A stretch of 64,000 nucleotides of DNA from Bretschneidera sinensis (Eukaryota > Streptophyta > Magnoliopsida > Brassicales > Akaniaceae): the NCBI GenBank assembly GCA_023935145.1, contig CM043700.1, positions 144,593,328 through 144,657,327 of the forward strand, written 5' to 3'. This document shows positions 22,579 to 34,586 of this stretch, one piece after another. The notes beneath the pieces were generated by a model. That model saw only the letters and a list, made by a program, of their open reading frames with translations, was not told where the DNA came from and did not search any database. The first letter of the stretch is position 1. Each line of letters begins with the position of its first letter. Made by a program: the position numbers and the translations under genes.

Positions 22579-24394
22579 CAATATGATTATTAAAGCTTTT
22601 TACTTTACCTTATTTTAGTGCTTTAGTTTGTTTTTCTTTCTCCCTAGTACTAATTGTTTTGTTCGGCATTAATAACTTACTAATAATATTATTATAGTTA
22701 TAATTTTAATTGTGTTTATTATCATCACGTGTTTCTTTCTTTTTGGTTCATTTAATTTTATATATTATACTTTTTGATTTCATTGCAATTGCTTTGTATG
22801 AGATTTTTTCTCTTCTTTATCACCAATAAAGCAATAACTTAGCGTAAGGGTGGATACATACCAGTTGAGCATCGAGTAATTCGAGTTTTGGAGTTAAACT
22901 CTTTAATATTATCAAACCAATCACAAATACTTAGAAAAGTTTAGTTTTTGAAACTTGCACATAAGCTTGTTTAAAATATAATATATATTAATTATACTCC
23001 AATACATTTTTATTTAGTAAATGCGAAGTATAGGCTTTTTAAATACATTTTTATTTTTTAAATTATGATAATTGATCACAAATACTCATTAGAGCTTCAT
23101 GTTAAATTTACTTCACTTCGTTTATCGTGTTGAAGCAAGCCCAAATATACAGTAGTTCGACTTATGAAGATTACAATTACGCTTGTTTTATATTTTTAAT
23201 ATATCATATATAATAAGTTTTATTTATTAAATATGTAATATATATTTTTTTTAAAGTTAATATTAATTTTATCAAATATAGGAATATATTAAAAAGTATC
23301 GTAAGAATGCCTGTGGGAGAATCAAACCTGACCTTTAGGTAAAATAGTTTTAGTCTTAACGGGGATACAACATGTTTTACCACAATGTCAATGCCACAGA
23401 TTAGAAATATAAGAAAGAAACTCCCAAAACTGCTATTATTTCACCCTAAGAAAATGGTGGACAAAACCAGATCACTTTGCGTGCGAGAGTATTGTGGGTA
23501 TTTCCCTGCATATTGATCAATGGAATGAAGCAATCAAGTGGTTGAAGTTAACCGCGGAGTCCATTGCTAATTCGAGGTTTAAGACCATAACTGGTAGAGA
23601 AAAAAGTAACATGAAAAAAAAGTAAGACGAGAAAAAAGTGATCTTTCTATCGCTTGATAGGAAAGATGATTAAGAGAGAAAAAAATGTATAATTATTGAT
23701 ATTTTCTTTTTACATAAACAAATCGCAATCCTCTCAAATTAAGATGATTAAAGAGTTGAAGCTAAAGTAAACTATTCTTTATTGCATTTTTTTCTTTCCT
23801 TTTATTTTTCCATCATTTTTATCAAAGAGAAAATAAAAGACACCAATTATCTTATTCTTCATTCATCACCTTTTTTCTTCTTTTTCATTTTTTCTCTCTA
23901 CCAATCAGAGTCTAAATGAGGGCATGGTCGTTGGTGGGGATACATTGAGGCTGTGTTCTCTTCCAACTCCACCAATACAATGCTATTTGGCTCAAGAGAA
24001 TGCATTGCTGGTGAAGCTTGGAGATGTTCAGGGCTTGTAATGACAGTAGCTCTTTGGACATCGGTGTAGTTTTAGCTTGTGCTAATTATTATCATGTCTT
24101 CTCTTTTTTTTTTTTGCCTTGATTGAGTTGCAATAAACATTGGCAGATTAAAAATTCTTTTCAGCTGTTTTTATTGTGTAAACTATACTACCATGGCCTA
24201 GTTTTGTTAACTTCAAATATGTTACGGTTGAACTCAAAAATCATAGTAGAACAAAATTTCTTTCGCATTAGAAAGATAAGAAAGTAATTGAAATGGGACT
24301 GTTTAGAATAGAATAAATATTAGTCTGCAACTCTTACAGAATAAGTTATCAAATCAGACAAATAGCGGCAAGAATGAGCAAGTTCTTCTAGTCC
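22579..24394. other. Intergenic DNA with duplicated NHL flank
   Basis: The 3' flank of NHL copy 2 repeats that of copy 1. 23470-23660 is the partner of 20970-21190, with an NHL scrap (KLKMELIANARYK region) at 23545-23583. A stretch at 23915-24040 has coding-like composition and a 'ctaccaatcag' splice-acceptor-like start, ending at a TAA, but I do not recognise the short peptide. Confidence 0.45.
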
Positions 24395-27281
24395 CTATGG
24401 TCCTCCAAGAATGGCGTTTTCAATATCCTCTCTGCTCAATGCATAACTAAATCTCCTCTCCATATCTTTTTCAAGATTCCCAGGTCCACTCTTCAAGTAC
24501 CTGCATTAAAAGATACAGTTTTCTCAGTCCAATAAATTAATTTTTTGGATAAGTAATAATAAAGGAAAATTTATTACCAAGGCTTAACAGAGTGACCCAA
24601 AAAGATTTTTCTATGATTTTTTTTCTCTTTGGGTATATTAGGATCCTAGAAAATTTGAGTAGAAAGAAAATCGGAAGGAAAATTGAAAAGAAAATAAAAA
24701 TAAAATATGAAAAAAGACAATATTTTTCTTTGTTTCGTTTACATGTCAAAGGAAATTTAGAGGAAAAATAACACAATATGAAACAGCTAAGTGAAAAAAA
24801 GGGTTTCACAAAAACTTTTTTTTCTTTTATTTTTCATTTTCACCAAGGTTTTACTTCCCTTCAGAATTTTATGATCCAAACATAAAATTATAGCAAAACT
24901 AGGTGAAGTGCTTTGATAAACAGATTTGATGTTGACAGGCTCAATTAAGGTATTAGTGTTTGTTCTATTAGACAAAACAATTCACAAATTTTTTTTTTTA
25001 CTTCATTGTACCCATACGGAATTCTTCTGTTTCTCATTATGATCTCTATCATAATCTCTATTCCCTTTATCAATGCTTTGATCCCACCTAGGTTTATGAA
25101 TTTATCTCTCTTTTTCTGATAAGAGTGGTTTCTGAATTTATCTATCAATTTCATTACCTTATCCTTGCCAATGAGGTTCCAACATGTGATCCTTAATTGA
25201 GCTAAGAGTTGTTCCTGAGCATCCTAAAAATAAAGGTTATTATACACTCCAAACCCATCTCCTAGAGAAAAATAACATAGTAAGAAACCGTAACATACAG
25301 TGAACTTGTGTGCAAACTAAACTATTTTCACTTTACATAAATGGCATCTTTAATCCAAAAAAACAAACTCCCACACACACTCCAAATAGACAAGTGAGGG
25401 AGAGAGAGATGACCTAACCCAACCTACCTAAAACCCAATGCATGAAGAAGAACATCAGATTTTAGCTTGCAAATGCTGGTTGAAGTTTTAAAAATCATCT
25501 TTCCAAAACAACAGGGCATCACTTTTGAACTAGCTTTTGAGTCTATAACTTCCAAAAATACAAATCCCAATATGGATTTGATATTAACTAATTCATTGAC
25601 GAGAGGGTCATTACGCTTGCAACGTGATTTCAGTCACAACTCATGCAATTGTCCTGCATGGCAAAACCTTCTCATTTAACTTGTGCTCTTGACCTCTACT
25701 CAACTTTTACAGTGCGCTTTCAATTATTCAACTTTGATTTCAAAACATTTTCACTAAAAAGAATTCATGCAATGTTGTAAACAAATGCTAAAACTAATGG
25801 ACAGGCATAGGCCTTGGTGATACATAATTTAGGAGATGAACAAAAAAGGCATTAAAGATAGGGAAAACAAAAAACATAAGCAACATCCCATGAGATGGCT
25901 ATCGCTAACAGCCAAGTGGCAGAGGCACGCAAAACTGGCCCAGAAAAATAGCAATAAACGAGCCACAACCAAAAATTGGCATTCAGCACTATGCTATTTA
26001 CTTTGTTCCCCAAAAGCAAAAATATGCCAGTGTGAGCCATTCTCTTGCACACTGATATCCTTGAGATAAGTAGCTACTCTAACATTGCAAGAGAACAGTG
26101 TGACAGCTTCATCTGTTAAAGCTTATTCGGTACTTTAAGCCAGTGCTTATTTTTTAAATTTTGCCAAAAAAACTTACTCAAATCAAATCACCGGCTTATT
26201 TTTGCAAATAGTAAAACATAAGCACCGGCTTAAAGCACCAAATAAGTTTGTGTGCCTAGTTACTGCCCCAGAGTCTATTTTTAACTCATTGTTGCGTGAA
26301 CCAATTAAAACAAACGTAATATCAGAATCAAATTTCAGCAACAAGAGCTACTTCATGTCATTTAATCTTCTGTAATGAAGTTTTCTTCTTTTCTCATTAT
26401 CCACTGAAAATAAAATTAGAAAAGATTTAAATATCCCAAAAACAAACTTTCAATCGAATTTTCAGTTAATTCTTTCAAACTTCAATTAAAGATATTAACC
26501 TCCAAAAGTGTAATCACATCCATAACAAAAAGTTAACTTACTTGGAAATCAAATCGTTAGTCCCAAAACTCTAACTCAAGAATTCATTCATTCAAATCCC
26601 CTGAACACTATCACCAGCACCAAAACTAATTACCAGCTAATTCTTTTAGCATATGTTTTTGTGTTTTCAGTAACAAGTTAAAAAGCTGCCACGCAGTTTT
26701 CCAAAAACAAAAAATGCCAGTCATCGCAAAAATAATTTTAAAAAAATTGATCATCGTCTTCTACACACCAATATCCTTATGTATTCCCATCATTTCAAGA
26801 ATTTAAGACAAAATAATACTTAAATTCAAAAAACATAAGTTACAAGCAAACCAGAAAAGAACAATTTTTACCTTATATAAAGATCAGTGACATCAAGCGA
26901 TAAATGGGCATGCCAATCGGGCTTTTCAACCAACCAAACGGCCCGTTCCTCTTTGCTCTGGTGAAACCCTAAATTTCTCAGCCAAGCCTCAATGCAAGGC
27001 AAGCTGTGAGAGTACAAGGGCTTGTTCTTATCTGGGAGTCTTTTGAGCCACTCATCTTCTGTATCAGATAGCTCCTCTGCTTCAGAGGATTTTGAGGAAA
27101 CTAGGGTTAGGGTTTTTCTAGGGGAGAGAGAGGAGAGAAGGTGGGGACGTGGAGGGGATTTGGTGACAATGGGAGGATTTAAGGTGGAAAAGAATGGGAA
27201 ATTTTGAAGAGTTGTTGTGGTGGGAGCAGAGGATAAAAGTATATCAGTGCTGATAAATTTTAAGGCAGAAACTGCATGCAT
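24395..27281 (-). CDS. Plastid-targeted DUF3143 protein (two exons)
   Basis: Minus-strand gene with exon 1 at 27281-26872 and exon 2 at 24500-24395, joined in frame (AG|G, Arg) for 171 residues. The donor is gtaaaaat and the acceptor ttaatgcag. The first 70 or so residues are Ser/Thr/Pro-rich and poor in acidic residues, like a chloroplast transit peptide. The conserved DUF3143 core follows: [33 protein letters not shown] in exon 1, then [12 protein letters not shown] and [14 protein letters not shown] in exon 2, ending GGP. DUF3143 proteins are shared by cyanobacteria and plastids; their function is not established. The 2371 bp intron is unusually loaded with duplicated DNA and a MITE. Divergent from the next gene (28973, plus). 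Confidence 0.8.
25957..26345. repeat. Second copy of the NHL upstream block, inside an intron
   Basis: Partner of 18694-18900 in the same orientation, split by about 180 bp of additional sequence that includes the MITE at 26120-26248. No NHL coding sequence follows it here. Confidence 0.8.
26120..26248. mobile_element. Small MITE-like element with about 35 bp inverted repeats
   Basis: 129 bp non-coding element whose left end (agcttattcggtactttaag) and right end, reverse-complemented (aacttatttggtgctttaag), match at about 85% over some 35 bp. The core is AT-rich and has no coding capacity. I could not see a clean target duplication, so the superfamily (hAT, PIF or Mutator type) is undecided. 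The related block at 18694-18900 lacks it, which supports an insertion. Confidence 0.7.
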
Positions 27282-28797
27282 ATTTTATTGTTCTAATTTT
27301 TATCAAATTATTTGATTTCTATGGTGAAATTGAAATCCAAATAAAAGGAATTTAGAAGAAGAGTGTAGTCTAGACTTGAACTGGTTAGTGATGCCATTAT
27401 CTTCATCTTCTTTGGTGAACATATTTTATGGTGTAACCACTCAGACTTTGTCTAGTGTATGTAACATGACATTGCCAATTGATCCAAAAATAAATGGGTT
27501 ATATCTATATACAATTGCAGTGGGTCAACATATGAGTCGTCTACTGCCTTCTTCTGCAAGCCCATGGGCTTGACTCAAATTTTGCCGGGGACAAATTTCT
27601 ACCCATTTCTATAATTTCAAATTGTGATCAAAGAAATTTTATTGACAAAAAAGAAAATCAAAAGATCATAGGAACACTACGAAACAAAACATAGAAGCTT
27701 GTGGAACTTAAGTTTCAATTATCTTCGACTCCCACCGCATTTTAACAGAAAGGACTTCTTGCGTAATATGTGTTTCTTTGGACTTTTTAACAGTACGAGG
27801 TTATAAGTCTTTATTTTAAAAAAAATTATTGTAGATTGTTTGAACTTAATGACACTATTTAATTATATTTGAATCGATGAAAAATGTTAATTAAATTTAT
27901 TTGTATTTAATGGATCTGATCAAATCAGATTTAAAATTAAGTTTTAATATTATTTAAATGATTGTTTAGATAAAAATACCCTCATTATTTTATCAAAATC
28001 TCACAACGATTCTTTTATTGTTATTGAGTTCGAGTTCAAATCTTTTCAAGAACAATAATAAAAAGAACTTCATGCATTCTTTTGATTTTTTTTAACAATA
28101 CGAGGTAATAAGCTTTTGTTTTTAAAAATTATTATCTAACTTAGAGTTACGAAAAATATATGAATATTTAGTCCAATAATATATATATAATTTGCTATTA
28201 AGCAATGTTCGATGCTTTCAATTCATACATTTTTCATTACTCCAATTAAAACAATAATTTCTTATTTATATCTAACAAATTTTTTCATATATTTTCAAAC
28301 TAGGAAATCGGCACATTTTTCAAATTCATTAGTTTAATGTGTATTTTTTAGACAAATTTTTTAATAAAAAAAATATTTATCTTATTTGAATGAGATGGTT
28401 TAATGGTGTTCATAAAAACTAATGTTTGTGGTAATTCAACGTTTTATAATTGAAGATATTTTATATTAAGGGCAAATACGATTATGAGCATTTTAATGAT
28501 ATACTTTATATAAATAATAGTTGTTTAGACAACTCAAAGTTTGAAGAAATATAATATTATATTTCTAATTATAAATTACATTTAGCATTTTTTATTTAAC
28601 AAATATCGGTTTTATGGTTATACTTCTTAACAGTTAACACAAATTAGATTTAGCATTTTTTGTTTTACAAAGTATCGGTTTTTCCATTCTATTAGAGGAA
28701 TATAGATAAGCGACGTCGTTTATTCAATGATATGACACGTGCACTGGGGAGTGGGGACTAAAGAAAATTTGTTGCCTGCCCGCCATTTCTTATTCTC
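27282..28797. other. Intergenic region between divergent genes
   Basis: Very AT-rich, shared upstream space of the DUF3143 gene (minus) and the Treslin-like gene (plus). It includes two diverged copies of a 'ttttaaca.tacgaggt.ataag' motif (about 27786 and 28090). It also includes a tandem pair of about 43 bp around 'tttagcatttttt...tatcggtttt' (about 28564-28606 and 28640-28682). No gene seen. Confidence 0.5.
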
Positions 28798-28805
28798 CCG
28801 CCAAA
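28798..28805 (-). promoter_or_regulatory. E2F-type site
   Basis: CCGCCAAA on the plus strand (TTTGGCGG on the minus strand) fits the plant E2F consensus WTTSSCSS. It lies 168 bp upstream of the ATG at 28973, in a GC-richer patch within AT-rich DNA. This suits an S-phase gene; binding is inferred, not shown. Confidence 0.5.
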
Positions 28806-28972
28806 GAACCCACCGACTGCGAATTTTACCCGTACACGACAACGTTCTCACTTTTCTTCACGCCTTTCCAATTTCTCACTCGGGGCACGGTAGCCTCCAC
28901 CCCCTCTGCAAAACTGAGGTACGCTCCTTTCTCCTGCAAGCCGAACAATCTCTCTCTCTCTCTGTTTCTTCA

Positions 28973-31900
28973 ATGGCAAAAGACCCAGTAACAGACTACC
29001 GCAAAACGCAGCGTATAGTTCTCCTAATAGACCTAAACCCACTCCTCCATCTCCAGGACCCAACTCCATACCTCACCACACTCCTCTCCTCCACCAAAAC
29101 CCTCCTCTCCTTTCCTCCTCTCTCTTCATCTCTCTTCTCCTTCAAGCCCTTCTTTTCCTCTCTGTCCCCTCTCCTCTCCTCTTCCAAGCTCTCCCCCTTT
29201 CACTCCTCCCTCGCTCTCTCCTTCGACCTCCCCGACTCCACTATTCTCTCCCTCTCCCACTTTCTCAGTTCTCTTAAGGAAACATCGATTCGCTCGAATC
29301 CGAGTTCTTCTTCAACGACGTCGTCTCGTGGATTCCATGTCGCCGCCTCGATGCGTCAGCTCGTGCACGACTACGCGTGGGACCCGGTGTTTCGCGATGC
29401 GGTAATGGGTACGATTTTGGATTTTGATGATTCTACTTTTGTTAGGTCCAATTTGGTAGTTTTGTTTTCTCCGATTTGTGGGGTTTTGAATTCGTTGTCT
29501 GAGTTCTTTGATGTGGGGGTTGCTGACGAGTGTTTGTGGGATGTGGGTTTCTTCAAATTGAAGTTTCGTGGGGTTTTTGAGGGTGTGAATGATGCGTTTG
29601 TTAGTAGGGACATTCATTTTAGTTGGGTTGATGTGAAATGTGAATTGGGGTCTAGTGAACAGAGCGTTGAGATTGGTGAATCTGGATTGGATTTGGGGGT
29701 TTTTGAGAGCGGGATTAGGGATTTTGGTTGGGGTTTTTGTTCAACTGATTCGATTGTTTTGGGTTCTGCTCTTGTTCCTTTTGGATTGATTTATCCGTGG
29801 ATTACGATTTCTTCACGTTGTTTCGGTTTTAATGATTCTTGTAAGAGAGTCCCCGTGCAATTGAGCCTTGAGATATTAGATGTGAATGGGAAGCCTTTGG
29901 AATGCAAATGCAGTGATCTAGAGTTAGTTGATTCAAAAACCCTTCCTAGAAATAGACACGAGGCTTTCATGAACTCACAAACTGGAGGCAACGAACCAAA
30001 GAAAAGATCCATGGTGGGTCCTTTATGGGATAGAATCACCAAACTGCATGTTAAGGCCGTGAGGAGGTGCGATGAGTGTGTGAAGATTGAGGGGCAATTA
30101 TCTAATCCCATTCTTGTTTGTGAGTTAATGGAAGAATCTTGTTCAGATAGAAAAGCAAAGTCGAGTGAGTTCTATGCAGATCGGGTTCTTGAGATATTAG
30201 CAATGGAAATGGGAGAGTCTGTGGTGAGAAAACCTGTGCCCATTTGGCAAATTCTTTTAAGCTTTCTTTATAGGGAAGGCTATTGGGCTTTGGTGTCTCT
30301 TTCAAATGGCAATGGCGATCTATGTATGGGAATCCTCAAGCCCTTCACGGTTTTTTCAGCTCTCCTCTGTATTGTGGATGATGGATTGTATCCTCAGAAC
30401 ATGGTACAGGAATTTGTTGGAGTAAATGTGACCCCTTTCATTGCAAAAATGAACAATGAGATTAGCAAATCCAATGTTGATGTGAAGCACTCCTCTAGGC
30501 TTATAGATTCTAAGTCTGGGCCTTCCTCACTTGATAAGCGTGGTGTGCTGAACGTTGACAAAAGGAAAACAAATAAAAAGAATTTACATTTGCTCCAGGA
30601 CCTCACATGGAGTGCTTTCTGTAAAGCAGCATCCGATCACTCTGAGATAGACTTGGAAGAGGTTTATTTTGCAAGGGGATTTAATAACTCAAAAAGGTTA
30701 AAATTTCTGAAATGCTGGATGAAGCAAATTAAGAAATCTAGCAATTGCAGCTCGGTACTGCCCGAGAGCTCCAAGCCACATGAGGGCATCCCAAAAGAAC
30801 AAAACCAAAGAGTAATTGAGTTGGATAAAGAAAGTGAACAACAAATCTCTTTATCTGCCGCGGTGGGAAAGAATTGTCTGATGGAAGCTTGTAAGACACA
30901 AGGAAAACCTGCTTCTGATTCCCAGTCAGAAACTTTGGAAAGCTTCCTTGGTAACCTTCCAAACAAAATCCAACAAGGGCTTGAATCTGAAGGAGTGGAT
31001 GTGGGGGCTTTGGCAGAGCGACTTGTGAACTCATCTGTCTTTTGGCTATATCAAAAGTGTGAGAAGGAAAACAACTCTAAGAGTGAAATATCTGTGCTAA
31101 AATCTGATGATGCTTGTGGTAGCATAGTTGCTGTTGAACTAACAAAACTACTTCTCAAGGAGCCTAAGGACTTGGCTGGGTTGCACAAAAAGATTGATCC
31201 ATCCTCCAAGGCATCCGATCAAAGGTCTACTGGATCTGCATCAGAAATTATAGTTAGAGAGTATCCTTTAATGATCATTTATAATTATGCATTGCTTCTT
31301 TTGTTTAACTTTGTACTACAGTATGTGTTGGTTCTTTATATGTCCGTAAAGTACGTGTGGTTTCTAATATTGATCTTACAAGGTAAGCGATTTCAGTTCA
31401 ACTGCTGCAACACTTTCCTTAATAAACACAAGATATGAATTGCAAATTTTATTTCGCATGGAGATACTAAGATCAGAAGTTGGCGAAAATATTGAGCAGC
31501 CTATGAAGCAGAAGTTTGTGAAACAAATTTGCTGGTTTTTAGAGGCAATTCAATGCCATCTGCAAGGTGGCTTTTTTGGTGATTGGAGCCTTGATAATTA
31601 TATTGGAAAAACCATAAAAAGCAGGTATGTTAAGTTTACACCAAAGTCTCTTTATATAGTCCAGTTATATTAATACTCCATTGTCAAAGAAGTGTTGTTT
31701 TGTCAGATGTAAGCAGGAAATGCACATCTGTGCATCTAATCTAAATGACAGAATGCTCATATAGCATTCATAATGGTATCTTGCATAATAGATAGTATCC
31801 TTGAAATGAATAGAGCCTAAAAAATTTCCAGTTTTTTTTTTCTTGGTCCTATGGATATGGGACAAGCCCGAATTGCAAGTGCAGATGTGCTACACCTACT

Positions 31901-32760
31901 GAGTCAGCCAAGAGGAGAGAACCTAATCCCTGAGGAGGGCCCCAACATAGTCCACTGTTGTATGTAATTCTTTCGAATTGACTGTTACTCTCATGTGTAG
32001 CCCATAAAATTAGAATAAGAAGACCATCAATTTCAGGCTTTCAGCATAATTTAATATTTTTTGATACTTGTGAAGGCATCCCATTATGTTTAAACATGAA
32101 AGAGCAAGAAAATAGATATAAATAACGTTTGCATTTGCTTAATTCACTTTCGGAGATGTGGTGAAATAACGTTTGTATATGCATAATTTCAGGTATAGTC
32201 ACACTTTCGGAGATGTGGTGCATAGAATTTACACAGAAATGGATCTATTCCTGCTTTCTGATGAGGATGAATTCCCTAACAACTTACTCAACAGTGAGGA
32301 TAGTAATCAATCTGGGAAGCAAAAACAAGGGAGAGATGAGATGGTTGATAATAGAATTAATAAACCGGTCTCAGTGGAAGATGAGTCCCTCCCACTACAT
32401 GAAAATGAAAGCCCCCAAGGGATTATAAGAGAGGAGCATGCTTGCAGATTGATTGAAGCTCGAAAAAGTAGGGAGAGGGCTCGAAGATTTGCATCTTTCA
32501 CTAGTTGGGTGCCAGATTTGCAGAGAGTTTGGGCACCGAAGCAGCAAAAGACAATGAAAGCTAAGTCAGATCCTACACAGAAGCTATCAAAAAGGAAGGA
32601 CCATCGAAGAACAAGCTATGACATGGTATGTGAGACCCCAATGACAGGAAATAAACGTTCATGCTCACGAGAAAATAGCATTGATGATGAAGACCGCGAA
32701 GATTATGGGACTTACTCTGGTGGCTCTGTTCATAAGGCATTGTTTCAAGAGGAGTCATGA
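28973..32760 (+). CDS. Probable Treslin/TICRR-like DNA replication initiation protein
   Basis: Exons 28973-31260, 31397-31624 and 32193-32760 join in phase (GA|T, AG|G) for 1027 residues. The N-terminal region (RIVLLIDLNPLL, then MRQLVHDYAWDPVF and IHFSWVDVKCE) resembles the vWA-like N-terminus of Treslin. The exon 1/2 border region (NTRYELQILFRMEIL, then EAIQCHL) resembles the Sld3/Treslin domain that loads Cdc45. The C-terminal exon is basic and charged (ARKSRERARRF, KLSKRKDHRR) with acidic patches. Treslin acts with TopBP1 and CDK at origin firing (family knowledge). I started at the ATG after the CT-rich leader because upstream in-frame residues look like UTR translation. The identification rests on remembered motifs only; an unrelated nuclear protein is possible. 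Confidence 0.6.
32145..32220 (+). repeat. Tandem duplication over the 3' splice site of intron 2
   Basis: 'cactttcggagatgtggtg' occurs at 32145-32163 and again at 32202-32220, with preceding 'aaataacgtttg.at.tgc' also repeated (period 57). The second copy contains the used acceptor (ttcag at 32188-32192). The first copy lacks the AG, so the exon edge has been duplicated into the intron. Confidence 0.9.
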
Positions 32761-33035
32761 CAGGAAAAAGTGCAACACTTCTTAAGTTGCCTGATTAGCG
32801 CCTTTAACACAGTAACTATTCATGGAAAAAGTAAAGGCTCAAGAAGAACAGCTGCATCCAATGCTGATTTAATACTGCAAATTTTAACAAAATTCGGTTG
32901 ATACAAAGTGCTGTTTGTAGGACTATTCCCTGGCAAGGAGTTAAAAATTAAGTGATCTGGTTTTTAAATCAGGAAAAACATAAAGATGTGAATTTAGGAT
33001 GAGATGCATCTACTAGTTCTACAGTTTGGCTTGCG
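32761..33035 (+). other. 3' UTR region of the Treslin-like gene
   Basis: Non-coding sequence after the stop codon at 32758-32760. No clear polyadenylation signal was singled out. Confidence 0.4.
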
Positions 33036-33590
33036 GTGGTGGTTAGGCTTTCTTCCAAAGAGATGCAGCAGATATGGGGTTATACTGCAAGCTTACTTTG
33101 CTTATTCTCCAGTGAAGTCATTAATCCCGAGAGCATCTCTTCTGGTTCTGATTTTTTAAAATTGTTATTGAGCATGGTGTTCGACAAATGTATTATCAAA
33201 AGAGGGATTGAAGAATGGAGAAAATAATTCATACTGGGTGAAATATCAATCTTTGGAGCGAAGGAAACTCTGCATTACATCAGTGTAGTCACTATACTGT
33301 GTTTGTTTTACAAGCTTGCAGATGTGACTGATCCCTCTTCTGGTTGGATGAGTCTTTGCTAACAACTTTTAATACGGACAATTATTTGATAACTGGACCA
33401 TAATCACTTGTAGTAATTGAAAAGATTTCAATTTTGTTTACTATAGCTATTATTTTCTGTTGATTTGTTGCTACTATTTAGGTAATCTTTGTGTCCTTTA
33501 TATTCCTTGTCGTTTTGACATGATAAAGTCATATAACTTCTGTATCACCGGGCTGAGATAGATTTAGCTCAATTTATGTATCAATGTGAA
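33036..33590. repeat. Segment shared with the PPR upstream flanks (copy 1 of 3)
   Basis: Related to 45205-45540 and 51984-52445. Shared words include 'caaagagatgcagcaga', 'actatcaaaagagggcttc' (variant), 'gactgatccctcttctgg', 'taatcacttgtagtaattga' and 'gggctgagatagattta'. At the other two sites this segment leads into a PPR pseudogene; here it does not. That places an ancestral PPR copy near the Treslin-like gene. Open frames in it are short and uninformative. Confidence 0.8.
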
Positions 33591-34586
33591 TATCTATACA
33601 AACACATTAAAGGTACATTTGGTGGTCCCGATGAATGACCGGATGGGATGATTTTTATACCACCCAGTGTTTGGTGCACCAGATGAAGTAGCAGATGGGA
33701 TGATGGGCAGATTTTTAATCCGGTGATGACCAGATATGGCAATCTGACGTGGGGGTGTTGAATGAGGAAGAGGAAGATGGGATGAGTTTGTCAAAACGGC
33801 AGGCAAATTGGTGTGCTTTGTTTAGTTAATTTTTTTTTTGAATTTTACCGAGAGTAAAATTCAAAACCTAACGTGTTATTTATGGCCATGTTTGGGAACT
33901 AATTAAAGCATGTTTAAAGGAAAAATTGCTTAAATTTACTGATTTAAGCATGCTTTAATCACTTTCCAATAGAGCTCAGAGAGATCTCTGTGAAACTACA
34001 GTAGAGCTCAGGTATGTAGGCCTCTGTTCCCTCTCTCTCAAATTTTTCATTGATTTTCCTTTTGGTCAATTTGTTATACAGATTTGGGTTTTGGTCTGTC
34101 GATCTACGATCCAGGTACTGTTTTTATGATTCTTGTTGTGCTTTTGTTAAATATGACTTATGTTGCTCTCTTTGTTGATATTTTTGTGATTTCATATTTT
34201 GGTTATGTTTGTTCTCTTGCTTAATTCTTCTTTTCCTGCGTCATCAATTCCTTGAATAGTTCTTGACGTGATTTGAATAGTTCTCTTTTGCTGTGCATTT
34301 CTTGGGAAATTTTGTTTTGTTTAATTTTTTTATGATTCCTGATTATTGGGTTTGTTTCTTCAAGGTTTTTGAGTATTTTCATGGAGTGAAATAGAGATCT
34401 TTTGATTTGATTATTCATTTTTTTTTTATTTCTGGTGTTGCTGGTTAATTGTTTGGTTGCTGAGAAAATATGAGACAAGGGAAATGGAGTTTCTCGTAAA
34501 ATGTTAGGTGATTTAGAGGCAATCGAGATTGTTAATATGATTCTGTGTTTGTGTTTGGTGATGGTTGTTGCTTCTGTGATAGATGG
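33591..34586. other. Intergenic DNA with a perfect hairpin; possible leader exon
   Basis: Positions 33836-33848 and 33854-33866 form a perfect 13 bp hairpin (ttttgaattttac/gtaaaattcaaaa, 5 nt loop). Repetitive 'gatgggatgat' words lie at 33640-33790. A 'gagctcag|gtatgtagg' donor-like site lies at about 34011, and a 'ttttgcag|gtgaac' acceptor-like site at about 40117 beyond E3. An interrupted non-coding transcript is conceivable but unproven. Confidence 0.35.

Larger units (their letters stand above)
24501..26871 (-). other. Large intron of the DUF3143 gene
   Basis: 2371 bp, AT-rich. It holds the second copy of the NHL upstream block (25957-26345) and a MITE within it. Plus-strand open frames (25467-25679, 25836-26069) lack recognisable domains. 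The intron lacks any internal exon needed for frame continuity. Confidence 0.7.
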
